This document shows, piece after piece, positions 23,850 through 33,565 of a DNA stretch of 64,000 bases. This stretch comes from Rhexocercosporidium sp. MPI-PUGE-AT-0058 (lineage: Eukaryota; Ascomycota; Leotiomycetes; Helotiales). The stretch is taken from contig JAGTJL010000006.1 of the NCBI GenBank assembly GCA_020746875.1, positions 992,001 through 1,056,000 on the forward strand, written 5' to 3'. Numbering within the stretch: the first letter of the stretch is position 1; each line of letters opens with the position of its first letter. The notes under the pieces were generated by a model that searched no databases, was not told the DNA's origin, and was given only the letters and a program-made list of their open reading frames with translations. Position numbers and translations under genes: made by a program.

Positions 23850-24806
23850 CTAATCCTCCTCCCAAGGCTGTCTCTCCTCCCCCAAAACCTCCTCTCCATC
23901 CCCATCCTCCACCCTCCAACTCACCGCCCTACTCCTCTCCCTCTCCTCTTCCCCTTTAACTCCACCATCAAACCAACTCTGCCCAACCCCCCAGCAATTC
24001 CTCCCCTCCCTCTTCCCCCTAAGTTCCCTCCCAACCCCCAATAAATCCACCTCCCAAACACTAAACCCCCTCTCCCTCTCCCCCCTCCTCACCTCCCCCG
24101 CCCTCTCCTCATCATACGACACATGTCCAGGTTGCATATACTCCGGATCTATACCCACGAAAGTCACGCAGTGGGTAGGGAAGCGGAGAGTAGGGATATG
24201 TAAATCCATGAAGCGGGGACGTTTGAATGCGTGGCTGACGATGGTGAGTTTTCTCGGCCAGGTGTGAGTCTTTTTCCAGAACAGCAGGATGGAGAATAGG
24301 AGATTGCTGAAGGAGTCGAGGGCTTGTTCTTCGAGGATGATGTTGCTTTGTAATTCCTTCTCTTTCAATAACGACTTTGATGAATCTTCTATTACGTCTA
24401 AATCCGAGGTCGTGGCTGGTTCCCTGCCCAAGATCCCCCAGAACGCATTCCTCTCGCAGTAATCCAGATACCCCCTCGCTTCGGACTTCTCGATCTCAGG
24501 ACGGGTTTTCGAACCGCTGAATACGAGGAGGGAGTTTGGGGTGTCTGAGGCTAGGAGAGAGAGACCGGCTTGCATGTGTGCTGTGAAGGTGGGTATTTCG
24601 TCCGTTTGGAAGGGTGCGAGGAGCCAGTTTGAGGGGTGGGATGGGGGGAGTATGGATGTAGTTGTGGATATGGGACAGGATGTGGGAGAGGAGGATGGTG
24701 GGGAGGGAGCGGAAGAGGGACCGGTGTAGATTGCGTGGCAGCAGACGATTATGAGATTTGTTGGTTTTGCTTTGGGAGGTGGTTGTGGTTGTGTGGAGGA
24801 GGGCAT
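23850..24806 (-). CDS. DUF218 (YdcF-like) domain protein
   Basis: A single-exon frame; an in-frame ATG 11 codons upstream (24839) is possible, but the start at 24806 (MPSSTQPQPPPKAKPTN) fits better. The family core is visible as LIIVCCHAIYTG at the N-terminus, AHMQAGLSLLASD, LLVFSGSKTRPEIEKSEARG, an EEQALDSFSNLLFS helix carrying the conserved acidic residue, and LTIVSHAFKRPRF. The C-terminal 80 residues are highly charged (Arg/Glu/Gly). DUF218 proteins have a Rossmann-like fold and no settled reaction in fungi. It converges on the sedolisin gene with about 260 bp between stops. Confidence 0.85.
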   Translation of the reverse strand: MPSSTQPQPPPKAKPTNLIIVCCHAIYTGPSSAPSPPSSSPTSCPISTTTSILPPSHPSNWLLAPFQTDEIPTFTAHMQAGLSLLASDTPNSLLVFSGSKTRPEIEKSEARGYLDYCERNAFWGILGREPATTSDLDVIEDSSKSLLKEKELQSNIILEEQALDSFSNLLFSILLFWKKTHTWPRKLTIVSHAFKRPRFMDLHIPTLRFPTHCVTFVGIDPEYMQPGHVSYDEERAGEVRRGERERGFSVWEVDLLGVGRELRGKREGRNCWGVGQSWFDGGVKGEEERERSRAVSWRVEDGDGEEVLGEERQPWEED

Positions 24807-24839
24807 GGCGATCAGTGTGGATGGATGTAGGCAAGGCAA

Positions 24840-25884
24840 GGCAAGGCTAAATTTCGATCAAAAGTTATAAAATTGCTGACTTTCGCGGGTGGAAAAAAGG
24901 TAGAAGAAGAAATGTGCTACTGTAATTTTCACCGTTTTTAAGGTTAACTTAGTAACTTACAGTACGAGTACCCTGGAACAGATATGTGGCCGCGGTTCGG
25001 GGGACCATGGCAGAAGCGACCGCCCGGAAGTGGGAAGCCAGGCGCTGGACAGGGTTTCCGATCCACCACCGCCTCTCACCTGCACATCCAAGGCTGATGC
25101 ATGATAGAGCACAGAGAATTGGACTATCTGCACAGCTTCTCGTACTGTAATGACAGCTCCCTCAAGTATATTTTGAGGATTGATTTTTGAGTCACTGTCG
25201 AAGTTCTTCCACCGGATCAGGTGACCCAGTCCTCGGTTACGAGATTCAGGACCTTGGGATTTCAACTCGTTTGCTCAGAGAATTTCCAGAAGAGCGTGTT
25301 AGGTTGGTCATTGTAGATAAATATGCCCCTCATGCTCATCTAGTCTATCGCGGTAATCATTAAAACTAACACCCCAACATTTTGAAGTTGAGTTGACGAC
25401 TTATCAGGTAAGCGAGAGCCTGCAGAATAACGGTCGGCGCACCGACTGTTAATCCTTTTGGGAATGACCTATTTCCAACCACATACAATATTAAGCTCGT
25501 CCATTGGCTCGCTGGATTGTAAATCATGGAGCTATATGCAAGATTTGCAGAGAATTTGTGGCAGTCTCTCATATTGAGAATGGAAGTTCAACCATTACCT
25601 CTGTATTGTATATTGTAAACAAACAATTGAACTCAAATAGTCAGGACTCATTTTAGTTTCCCTAAGATATGCGTGCGTGAGAGGCCCAGAAGGGAAGCCC
25701 GAACAACGGGAGAAAAGTGATTATGTATCTGCACATGTTCCTTCCCCATAATGGCAATGTCAATGCCACCAGAAGCTCCTTCTCCATTTCGAGATCGGCC
25801 TTCCTAAAATGTGTTTCTTCTCCCAACTCTTATTATCTTCCATCATTAACATCACTACACTCGTTTTAATTAGCTTAATTCAAA
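24840..25884. other. Gene-poor AT-rich spacer
   Basis: No supported coding sequence. It marks the left edge of a 6-kb region of low gene density and higher A+T. The right end is presumably the promoter of the small gene starting at 25885. Confidence 0.5.
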
Positions 25885-26380
25885 ATGTCTCGTCGAGACT
25901 CATTTTTAGCCTTTGGGTACGTGGCACCCTTCTTCCCGTACAGAATTCCTATCAAATGCTAACACAAACTAGAGAACAGCTTTTCCACAACCCCTGGGCC
26001 GAGTCTGCCAATCCCTCTCCGATTCAACCACTGGGTCGCGAGCCGGGCTCTGGATCCGCACCATGTCCTCCTCCCGAACCGTATGTCAGCCGTATAATTT
26101 ATGCTTCAACAACGCAAGGGTAACTAATCTGCAAGAAGGTCGGAACTCGAAAACACTCGGCGGTTGACGGTTGAGGAGGTTGGTGTGGATCCAGAGTCTG
26201 GCTCCCTGGTGGCTCAGAATCGGGGAAAGGATTGGCACGACTTGGTCTGGGGGTATACGAATATTTTCTCTACTCTGGTATGTTAGCTCCCCAATTCTTG
26301 CGACGGAGCTATGCTGATGTGGAAATAACTGGCAGATAATAGCGACATGTGCTATTGTTGCACTCATTCTTAAAAAATGA
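25885..26380 (+). CDS. Small four-exon tail-anchored membrane protein (unknown)
   Basis: Not recognised as a named family. Four short exons join in frame: 25885-25916, 25973-26080, 26136-26277 and 26336-26380 (about 108 aa; an acceptor three bases later at 26139 gives 107). Each intron (56, 55 and 58 nt) has a consensus donor, and the first two have clear branch points (GCTAAC, AACTAAT). The product starts MSRRDSFLAFGEQLFHNPW. It has a Pro/Gly-rich linker, an acidic middle, and ends in a hydrophobic helix (STLIIATCAIVALIL) closed by Lys-Lys. That is the layout of a tail-anchored protein, possibly ER-located. It is invisible to a simple long-ORF scan because no exon exceeds 142 nt. Confidence 0.6.
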
Positions 26381-26424
26381 TAGAGTACAAATAGCGTTGA
26401 ATTCACAGCAACTACTATACAAAG

Positions 26425-26607
26425 CTATAAGTGAACCGTGGAAACTCCCTTCTCTGTGCGAACAGTTGTGAATTGCCCTGTTAGACGTCCACCTTCGTTG
26501 ATTCTTGCCCAATACATGACTCCACTTGCCACAACCCCCATCCACATACCCCCAGCATACCAACATAAGCGACCTCTGATCAAGACTTTAGTATGGTTAA
26601 AACACAA
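26425..26607 (-). CDS. Possible small hydrophobic ORF or terminal exon
   Basis: A 60-codon open frame (MCFNHTKVLIRGRLCWYAGG onward) with a short hydrophobic stretch (MWMGVVASGVMYWA) and a polar tail. The upstream CATACTAAAG could be a splice acceptor, which would make this the last exon of a gene whose 5' part lies to the right. No good in-frame donor was found, so the model is weak. Confidence 0.25.
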   Translation of the reverse strand: MCFNHTKVLIRGRLCWYAGGMWMGVVASGVMYWARINEGGRLTGQFTTVRTEKGVSTVHL

Positions 26608-26699
26608 TGTTTTGGGATCAGGATCAATAAAGGAAAATAATCCTGATCCAAGATCTTGGAGACTTTAAGGGCGGAAAGTGACATACTCTTTGATTCTTT

Positions 26700-26966
26700 T
26701 CAAGAACTTATCATTGCAAATCCACCGCCGGCTCGAGCTGTGTTCTGCATATTACTCAGAATCTGCGAGTTTCCAGGCTGTGGAGTCCGCCGGAAGGGAG
26801 ATGGTAAAGGCGGCAAACCGTTCAGGCGTCGTTGGCGTTGTACTCGTCGAAAGTGAAGCCGCTCGCGAATAGCGGGGATAATAATCAGATACGTCAACGG
26901 TATCAAAGCCCCCAGCCAAAGTAAGGATAGAAGAACAATTGCAAGAATTAATCTGATGTTTGCCAT
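26700..26966 (-). CDS. Small single-pass membrane protein (hypothetical)
   Basis: An 88-codon frame with no recognised family. The N-terminus (MANIRLILAIVLLSLLWLGA and the following residues) is one long hydrophobic segment, probably a signal anchor. An Arg-rich juxtamembrane stretch (RERLHFRRVQRQRR) and a Pro/Gly/Asn-rich tail follow. The positive-after-membrane layout is protein-like rather than random. It is tail-to-tail with the tail-anchored gene at 25885-26380. Confidence 0.4.
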   Translation of the reverse strand: MANIRLILAIVLLSLLWLGALIPLTYLIIIPAIRERLHFRRVQRQRRLNGLPPLPSPFRRTPQPGNSQILSNMQNTARAGGGFAMISS

Positions 26967-28964
26967 TGTGATAGATGATAATCGATAGCGCGGAATTGTG
27001 CGAGGTGATAGTGTTCCAGAGTATGTCCCGTTGTCCGACTTGATAGAGATCTCGAACTTGTATTTGTTTAAAGGAACAAATTTTTAACAACAGCAGTGAT
27101 GTAGGCTTTAAATAGTAGTGTTTCTACAGGTGGGCCGTCTTGAATTTAGTTCTGGACCGGTGGTTCTTTGGGTACCAGTACACATTTTTCTTGGTCCGCT
27201 AAGTTCCATGCCCCAGGTCGCTAATTCCTTCTAGGCAAATTCGAAGGCTAGAGATTAGTTCTTTAAATATAATTTACCCTGAACCTCTACGAAGCTTTAC
27301 TTACCATGAACTCCATCTGACATTATTAAAGTGACCGCGCGAGCCACCAAAGCCTCACTATTTTCCCTCAGACCCTCCAGCGGGAATTCAAAGCCTTAGC
27401 CTCTGATTGGCTCATTTACTCTAATTTACTTGGCGTAGAGCTAAACCTCGGATATATGGGGCAGCGCGAATTACCGCCAAAGGAGGGTCTGATTTATGAG
27501 ATAAGATGGAAGCGAAAATCAACAATGGATCTCCGCACGTGAGAGCGACTAGTTGACCACCCCCTTGAAAAGCTCGGCTAAAAAAATTTCGCCCCGCGGC
27601 CGCTGGTTATCTTCGAAGTCCTTCTTCTCTTAGCAAGCTAAGAGTACGAAGGCATTATTGCCCCTAAGAGTATATCCGCGTCGCGCCTTCGAAGCCCGTC
27701 TTCTTTTAGCAAGCTAAGAGTACGAAGCAAGAGTACAAAGGCACTTCCGGAGCGAATGAACAAATAAATGCTTTGCTTTACAGCTTCCTACTTGGGATTA
27801 TTAGGGTTAAAGAAAGCAGTCGACTGAACCATTTGCCACTAACTCTTGAACTCCCTAGCTTATGGTCAAGGGCTATAGATGCAAACTTCTTCAGCTTCAC
27901 ATAGGAATGAATAACTAAGGCACCACCTTCCCTGACGGCTGTATTACTTATTCCCGTGGTCCGGCGATAAGAGCCTATTGATTTCTTTCTCGAAGTGGTG
28001 ATAGAGGTTCTGGCTCAGAGGCCAAACGTTATATTCAGTTGTCATGTTTTGGTATACTGATGTTGAAAACGGGACCCTTAATCACGGAATCCTTTACTTA
28101 GAGTATGGACGAATAGATATCGGATTCACCTTTCTAAACGCCTTGAAGGCTAACATATTATCTCTTGCCACGATTTACATACTGCAGTCTATTAAACTTA
28201 CTAGCTAGGCTGACTCCTGGTATTGAAACCTAATCCAAGGAGGATTTAGTCGACAAAGTGTAAAGATGCCATACTTATACGGTCCACCTAATCAATAGCC
28301 TGGGACAGAGTGGGTGCCAAACAGTAAGGAAGTGTGCTCCTTCTGCAGCTAAGAGTGACCGTCATCCTTACAGTAGCCGGCGCAGATGCCCAGTAGTGAG
28401 CCGTGATGGCCGCCAGCACTGGACTAGGCCAGACCAAAGTGGGTAATCTCCAAGAAGCATTGCCCTCAAGCCAAACGTCGAAGATGAGGATTACTAACGC
28501 TTGGTTACGTGGCCCCTAGCGCTGGGCATATCTTGGAGGAAGAAGGAAAGTCTTTGGTGGAGTCGACAAGGGAGGTGGTTGTTGCATCCGCTCATTGCTT
28601 AGTTGGTCAACGTCCTCTTCAACAGAAGCCTTCTTCTCTGCTACAGCTACCACCAGCTACAACTTCCACTTACTTTGCTATCGCCGACACGGGATCTGGG
28701 GCTTCTCATGAGGACGTGATGACGTCAAGGTGGTGGGAAGCAAAAGCTCGGAAATGCTGATGACCGCCACGATTGGCAAATTCAAAGTAATCTACTCATT
28801 TCTTCCTCCGGAGGATTAAAAGACCGCAATCATATATGTGAAGGTACGTCCAGATCTCGACATGCTCTTCGCGCGTATTGCAGACCAAGACTTCTCCAGG
28901 GACTAATATGCAGACCACTCAAAAGTGACCGTCGATTCTAAAGCTTATGAGCTCTGGCGGAAGT
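26967..28964. other. Gene desert with repeat relics
   Basis: About 2 kb of AT-rich DNA with no intact gene. It contains a diverged direct repeat (27611-27728). A short open frame (28509-28760) includes FAIADTGSGASHED, vaguely reminiscent of an aspartic-protease active site but without other supporting motifs. This may be decayed mobile-element DNA; no terminal repeats or target duplications were found. Confidence 0.4.
27611..27728. repeat. Diverged direct repeat, two ~42-bp copies
   Basis: Copies at about 27611-27652 and 27687-27728, offset 76 bp, differ at only a few positions (mostly C/T). Both share the core TTAGCAAGCTAAGAGTACGA, which itself contains the short palindrome TTAGC-AA-GCTAA. 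A partial third unit (GCAAGAGTACAAAGGCA) follows. It looks like a fragment of a repeated element. Confidence 0.75.
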
Positions 28965-29784
28965 TTAAAGTGCCACTGGGGTATGGTTAGTCCCCCTGGG
29001 ATTGGAACTGGCAGCCACTTTTAGGGATATAGCCTGACACTTCAGATCTGCTTTCTTAGAGGCATTCACTACTTCAGCAGGATAAGACACGGCTAGGAGC
29101 TCGTCCTCGAGAACGATATCCTCTTCCGCGCTTGTATGTAGTAGCTCTGGGTTCTTATTTGGCACTTGGTTATTGAAGGCTGCGCCCGCAAAATCATTTG
29201 TGTCCACATCTTTCATCGACTTGGTCAAAGGCTGTTCTTATATGTTGGAATCGAACGCCTTGAGCCCTGCTCCAGAAAACGTACGCCTGCGTATTCTTTT
29301 CTTCGGTCCATCCATGCCCGCATATATCCCGTCATGGCTCGGACCGTTGCCAGATGTACCGCGCAACGAGATGTGAGGTGATGGTATAGTTGGCGGCCGC
29401 GAGAGCTACGGAGAGGAGAGGGGGAGGATCGCGACGACGAGGGCGATATTGGAGAAGGTGAACTCGAACGTTCGGGCACTTGGTATACACTAGGTGTCGT
29501 AGTGTCGCGAATGTCATCATCGTCGTCGATAACCACAGGGCAGTCGGCAAAGTCACTAAGCCGGCCCAGCTTGATTCGATGAACGTGTTGAGTATAGTTA
29601 AATTGATTGTATTTAATCCACAGGTCGACTCACTATATTTGAAGAATATACCCATTTCTTGCTCTAGTATTGCGTCTTTGGTGTTAGCTATACAATTCTC
29701 TGCCAGGATAGCACGAAACATGCTTCGCGTCCGATTGGTGATTCGGGCATCGCGAGAGGCTGTTTCACTTGCGAGAGATGCCAT
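28965..29784 (-). pseudogene. Decayed or complexly spliced hypothetical gene
   Basis: Protein-like text runs on the minus strand but switches frame. It starts MASLASETASRDARITNRTR at 29784, then ADCPVVIDDDDDIRDTTTPS with a Ser/Pro-rich stretch in another frame. It continues as PSPHISLRGTSGNGPSHDG and KKRIRRRTFSGAGLKAFDSN in a third, meets a TAA stop (about 29241), and resumes as TKSMKDVDTNDFAGAAFNNQ to a stop at 28965. One switch could be an intron ending GGCTTAG; the later shift and the stop have no good introns. Family not recognised. The basic patch may be a nuclear signal. Confidence 0.4.
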
Positions 29785-29978
29785 TTTAACAGTATGAGAT
29801 GATCAGTATGAGGAGAGGGGAGGGGCAAGAAGGCAGAAATGTCGAGTGCCGGAGAGTTGGCTTATTCTACGCTAGGGATTATATTTATTCACTTTACTCC
29901 AATTCATTATATTGCTAAAGCTCGGTCAAGAGTTAAGAGAATATATAGTATATTACCTCCCTCTAACATCTGCGAAAT

Positions 29979-30585
29979 ATGTCTCCTGCCTCCTTCGTGT
30001 CAATCTTTCTGAAAAGAAGAGGGTTCAACAGATATGGGATGAGATCTTTAAAGACTGCGGTGGATCAACTCAGCCAGAGAGATGGGATTGACGCCTACAT
30101 TAGTTGGCCATGACTTGTATGATCTCTGCTACAGAGAATAAGGACCATACTACCTTGTCCTTATAGAAGGAGATTGGTCTGGTGACCTGAGATACGAGAA
30201 ACCGAATATTCTCGACTGTCTCAATCCACATTCCTTGGATAAAAAGACCAATAAGGTCACTTTTAAGGATTCGAACATCATCCTCAACATTGATGGGCAA
30301 ATTCGGGCATCTGAGTCAATCGCAGTAGCTCCGACAAAGATCTTCTCGAGGAGATCTGTGTCCTCCGCGACGCTGGTCTGGGGTGAGGCTGCGCTGCGTA
30401 AAATTTCACGCAAAGACGTTACTGGAACTAAGATGAAGGCTAGCCTCGATCCTGTGAGCATCGGTTGCTACTTCGACTTATCTGACAAGAAGTGGCGCTG
30501 GGACCAGTGTTTCCTGGCCCGTGACTCTCCTCGTGATTTTCACTTTGCACGGCTCCCCCGCGTCGGAAAGCATCCAGTTAATTGA
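29979..30585 (+). pseudogene. Decayed hypothetical gene
   Basis: Starts MSPASFVSIFLKRRGFNRYG at 29979 and reads to a TGA at 30111. In the +1 frame the text continues (HDLYDLCYRE), meets TAA at about 30145-30147, then continues open for about 145 codons (YYLVLIEGDWSGDLRYEKPN to ARLPRVGKHPVN). One frameshift and one nonsense codon, with no plausible intron between, suggest a decayed gene. Its function is not recognised. The 116-codon piece from 30235 alone could be misread as a small gene. Confidence 0.4.
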
Positions 30586-31215
30586 ACTGTATAGAACTCG
30601 GACGAAACTTGCTCGAATTGTAGTGGTGGATTAAGGTTTGAGAGTCCATGGCTTTCCGTGGGAGTAGTGGAAGGAGGTTTGGCATTCCGGTCGATTAAGA
30701 TATTTGGGAGGTTTTGTTATAGTGGTTTTAGTCATGTCACAAAATTAGCAAGTAGAGGGGGGCTTCTTATGGAAGCTCGTAAATGCCAGTAGAAACTCGA
30801 AGTGGCCACTTGTTATTTTGGTAAGTTATAACTAATGCTATTAATCTTTCCTTTTTAGCAAAATTTTGTGGTTAAATGTTGTCCGTGGGTGAGGTTGATA
30901 GTGTGAGTGGTATTGATAATGGTTGGATTGAGTTTTGTATCATGTAATGAGTGAATCAGGGGTTGTGTTGTGACATGTGTTGTGACATGTGAAGTGTGGC
31001 TTGATGATCGATCGACCGGCTCGGCTCGAGCCGCTTCCTGGTCTCCCCCCTCCTCCCTATCTACCTATCTACCTTGGAAAACCCCACAACTGAGGTGTGG
31101 CTACTCTTACACATGGCAGCCAAGCGAATTATAGACAGCATCAAGTCTTGAGTAGCACATTATTCTGACCTGATCTGCTAACACGTCTATTATGAGTACA
31201 GTATCACTAGACTAC
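30586..31215. other. AT-rich spacer
   Basis: No coding sequence seen. It contains a short direct repeat, GTTGTGACATGTGttgtgacatgtg, near 30968-30992. The right end is 3' flank of SLY1. Confidence 0.5.
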
Positions 31216-33565
31216 CTACGCAGATTCCAGTCCTAATTTCTCCAATTCGAGCTTGAGGAAGTCCTCGCTATTGACCATTTCAGTACTTCCGTACACCACT
31301 CTCCTCTTCCCAGCCCCTTGAGAAGCCCCACTACCGCCTGCACCAGTCCGCTTCGCCCACTCCTGTAGATTGCCGTACTCGTCCATGCTCCCGCCTCCGA
31401 CTGTGAATACAATGGCTTCGCTGAAGCCTTGCCTCCTTTGCCCGAATGTCGCACTCATACCGGGCCCCATACCGCCAGGCATCTGGTCTCCTCTCCTCGC
31501 CGCGCTGGGTGGAGGCATGGTGCCTCTGGCATTTGCGCTCCTTGGATCGAAATACAAGTAGTTTTCCGTCTTAGCAATAGCGCTACTACTAGCACCTGCA
31601 GGATCCATAATCGATTCCGTGATCTTGGTCACTGTCAAGTCACGGTTTACAGGCATCAAATTCTTGACGCCTGAGATCAGGTTTTCGAAGTTGGCGCTGA
31701 AATTGGCGCCGAGATTACCACCGATACCGGATTCTTGAATCTTGGAGGTTATGCTGGAGAGTCCACCGAGTCTGCTTCCGAAGCCGCCGAAGAGACTGCC
31801 AGAATTGGATGCTTGGGGAGTGGATTGTGAGGGTGCGGAGGTCATCATTGTCATGCGGGTCGTGGCACGGACTCTTGAGGAAGGTTAGAAAAGTCGATTG
31901 AAGGGGTGGAATGACTTACTGTTTGACATAGGCGAGGGAGGAGGTATCTGCTCCCGCAGTCTTCAACAGCTCCTCATACTTCTCCATCTCGGTTCGCGAC
32001 ACATCCTGTTCTGTGCTGAGAAACCATATGATGAATAATCTCAATTTGTCCATTGGCTCAGTCCCTCTGTCCGCACCTTCTAACACCTCTTGGATCTGTT
32101 GTTTGTTTAGTTTGGTGACATTTTCCTCCATCTGGAAGAAGTTGTCAAGTTGTCGGTTCTTGATACCATTCAACAGCCCAGCCAGAATATTCATGTGCAT
32201 GTCTAGGGTAGCTTTACGCTCTCGTAATTCGGGCAACAAAGTGATGGCGGCTTTGAGATGTTGTGCAGAAGCACTTGTGTCGTTTTGAAGGTCTTCTATG
32301 GAGGAAGCTCCCGTCTTCTTCGTTATTTCGGTTGCATCTTCCTTGTATCTGCTCAATTCCGCATCGATATCTTCTGCAACTTGTGGGAAAGGCATGCTAG
32401 CATTTTTACTCCAGAAGAAGTCATTCGATGTCAAATCATACGCCTTTTTCGTTGATCCCTTGGCTGGGTTGTTTTCATCGACTGGCGTTTCCACTGTGAT
32501 CCTGTTGAGCTTCATCTTCAACACATCATGCACCAATGATTGGTACGTCCAGGAATGCGAGAGCATGGGAATGAGGTCTACATTTCGATCGAGAATGATG
32601 AGCACAGGTCGTGAAGAGGATGCGCCGGAAGATGCTGATGGTCGGTTACTCTGCGAGGAAAACAAGTTGTCTTTCGAATTCAGAATGTGGTCTCGTAACT
32701 TTCGATCCAGTTTTGCTGCAATCATTTCTGCTGCTGCATCTCTAGGACAGCGAATAATTGGCATAACCCCTGCTCAAGATCAGCTTTGCCATTACAACTC
32801 GGAAGGCTTCGTCGTACCCATTGTAGCCATCACACTAAACAAACCACTGACAATCCTATCAATAATGTGGTCTAGCTCTTCGTCCTTGGTCCGCGCACTA
32901 TTCAAGGCCCAGTATGTATTCTCTTTTCTCATCCCCAAACTGAATAGATCTGGCTCTCCAACAATAAAGTTGAGGTACTGATCATAAAACTGTGCAATGC
33001 TTTCAGATGTTCCAGCCTCGGCCGTTTGCCTAGCGAAGTCTTCGAGGAGCGGGCGCGGTATTGAGGAGAGGAAATTGATGTATGCTGGGGAGTAGAGTCC
33101 GCGGGAGAGATCAGATGTGATAGATGTAAGGTTCGAGGATGTTGGTTCAACCAGATATAGAACAGGTACATCGGGGATAGGATGACGCGAAGAAGATATA
33201 TGCCTGACTTTATCAGTATTTAGTTCGGCACCACTTTCCTGTTCCCAAACATACATATGCATTGTGACCCCCCATGTCCGTAGATCACTAACTCGCAGGA
33301 CACTGCTAATTACATCTCGTCCCAAGTCGTCAAAGACAAGGACTTTCCATATAGGATCCCCATCAGAATTCAGGATGGGCGCAGATACGGTTGCGCCATT
33401 GCTCGTAAGATCGTGGTCGCCGGCAGATTCCTCAGAGTCATGATTCAGGTTTAGCATGCGCTCGATCGATCCTAGAGTGAATGGTTAGCCACAGCATTCT
33501 CTGAATAGCTCCGACATTGCCTTACTGATCTGGCGGTCCCGCAAAGAGTTGTGGCTTGTGGCCAT
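31216..33565 (-). CDS. SLY1: Sec1/Munc18-family protein Sly1 (ER-Golgi SNARE regulator)
   Basis: Sly1 binds the syntaxin Sed5/Ufe1 and promotes SNARE assembly in ER-Golgi traffic; it is essential in yeast. Exons are 33565-33526, 33471-32818, 32769-31920 and 31873-31216 (733 aa). The product begins MATSHNSLRDRQIRSIERML. Signature blocks are WKVLVFDDLGRDVISSVLRV, RHPIPDVPVLYLVEPTSSN, SPAYINFLSSIPRPLLEDFA, GVMPIIRCPRDAAAEMIAAK, VLIILDRNVDLIPMLSHSWT and, C-terminal, EAIVFTVGGGSMDEYGNLQ. Introns are 54, 48 and 46 nt, all with regular sites. Length is slightly above the yeast protein because of Ser/Gly-rich insertions. It faces away from the PNUTS-like gene across a 1.6-kb spacer. Confidence 0.97.

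Noticed and set aside
24957..25265. 102-codon minus-strand frame
   Set aside because: No recognisable features and no partner exons in a gene-poor AT-rich stretch.
28509..28760. Retroelement protease fragment (DTGSGAS)
   Set aside because: A single short motif with no flanking gag, reverse transcriptase or integrase text; too weak to call.
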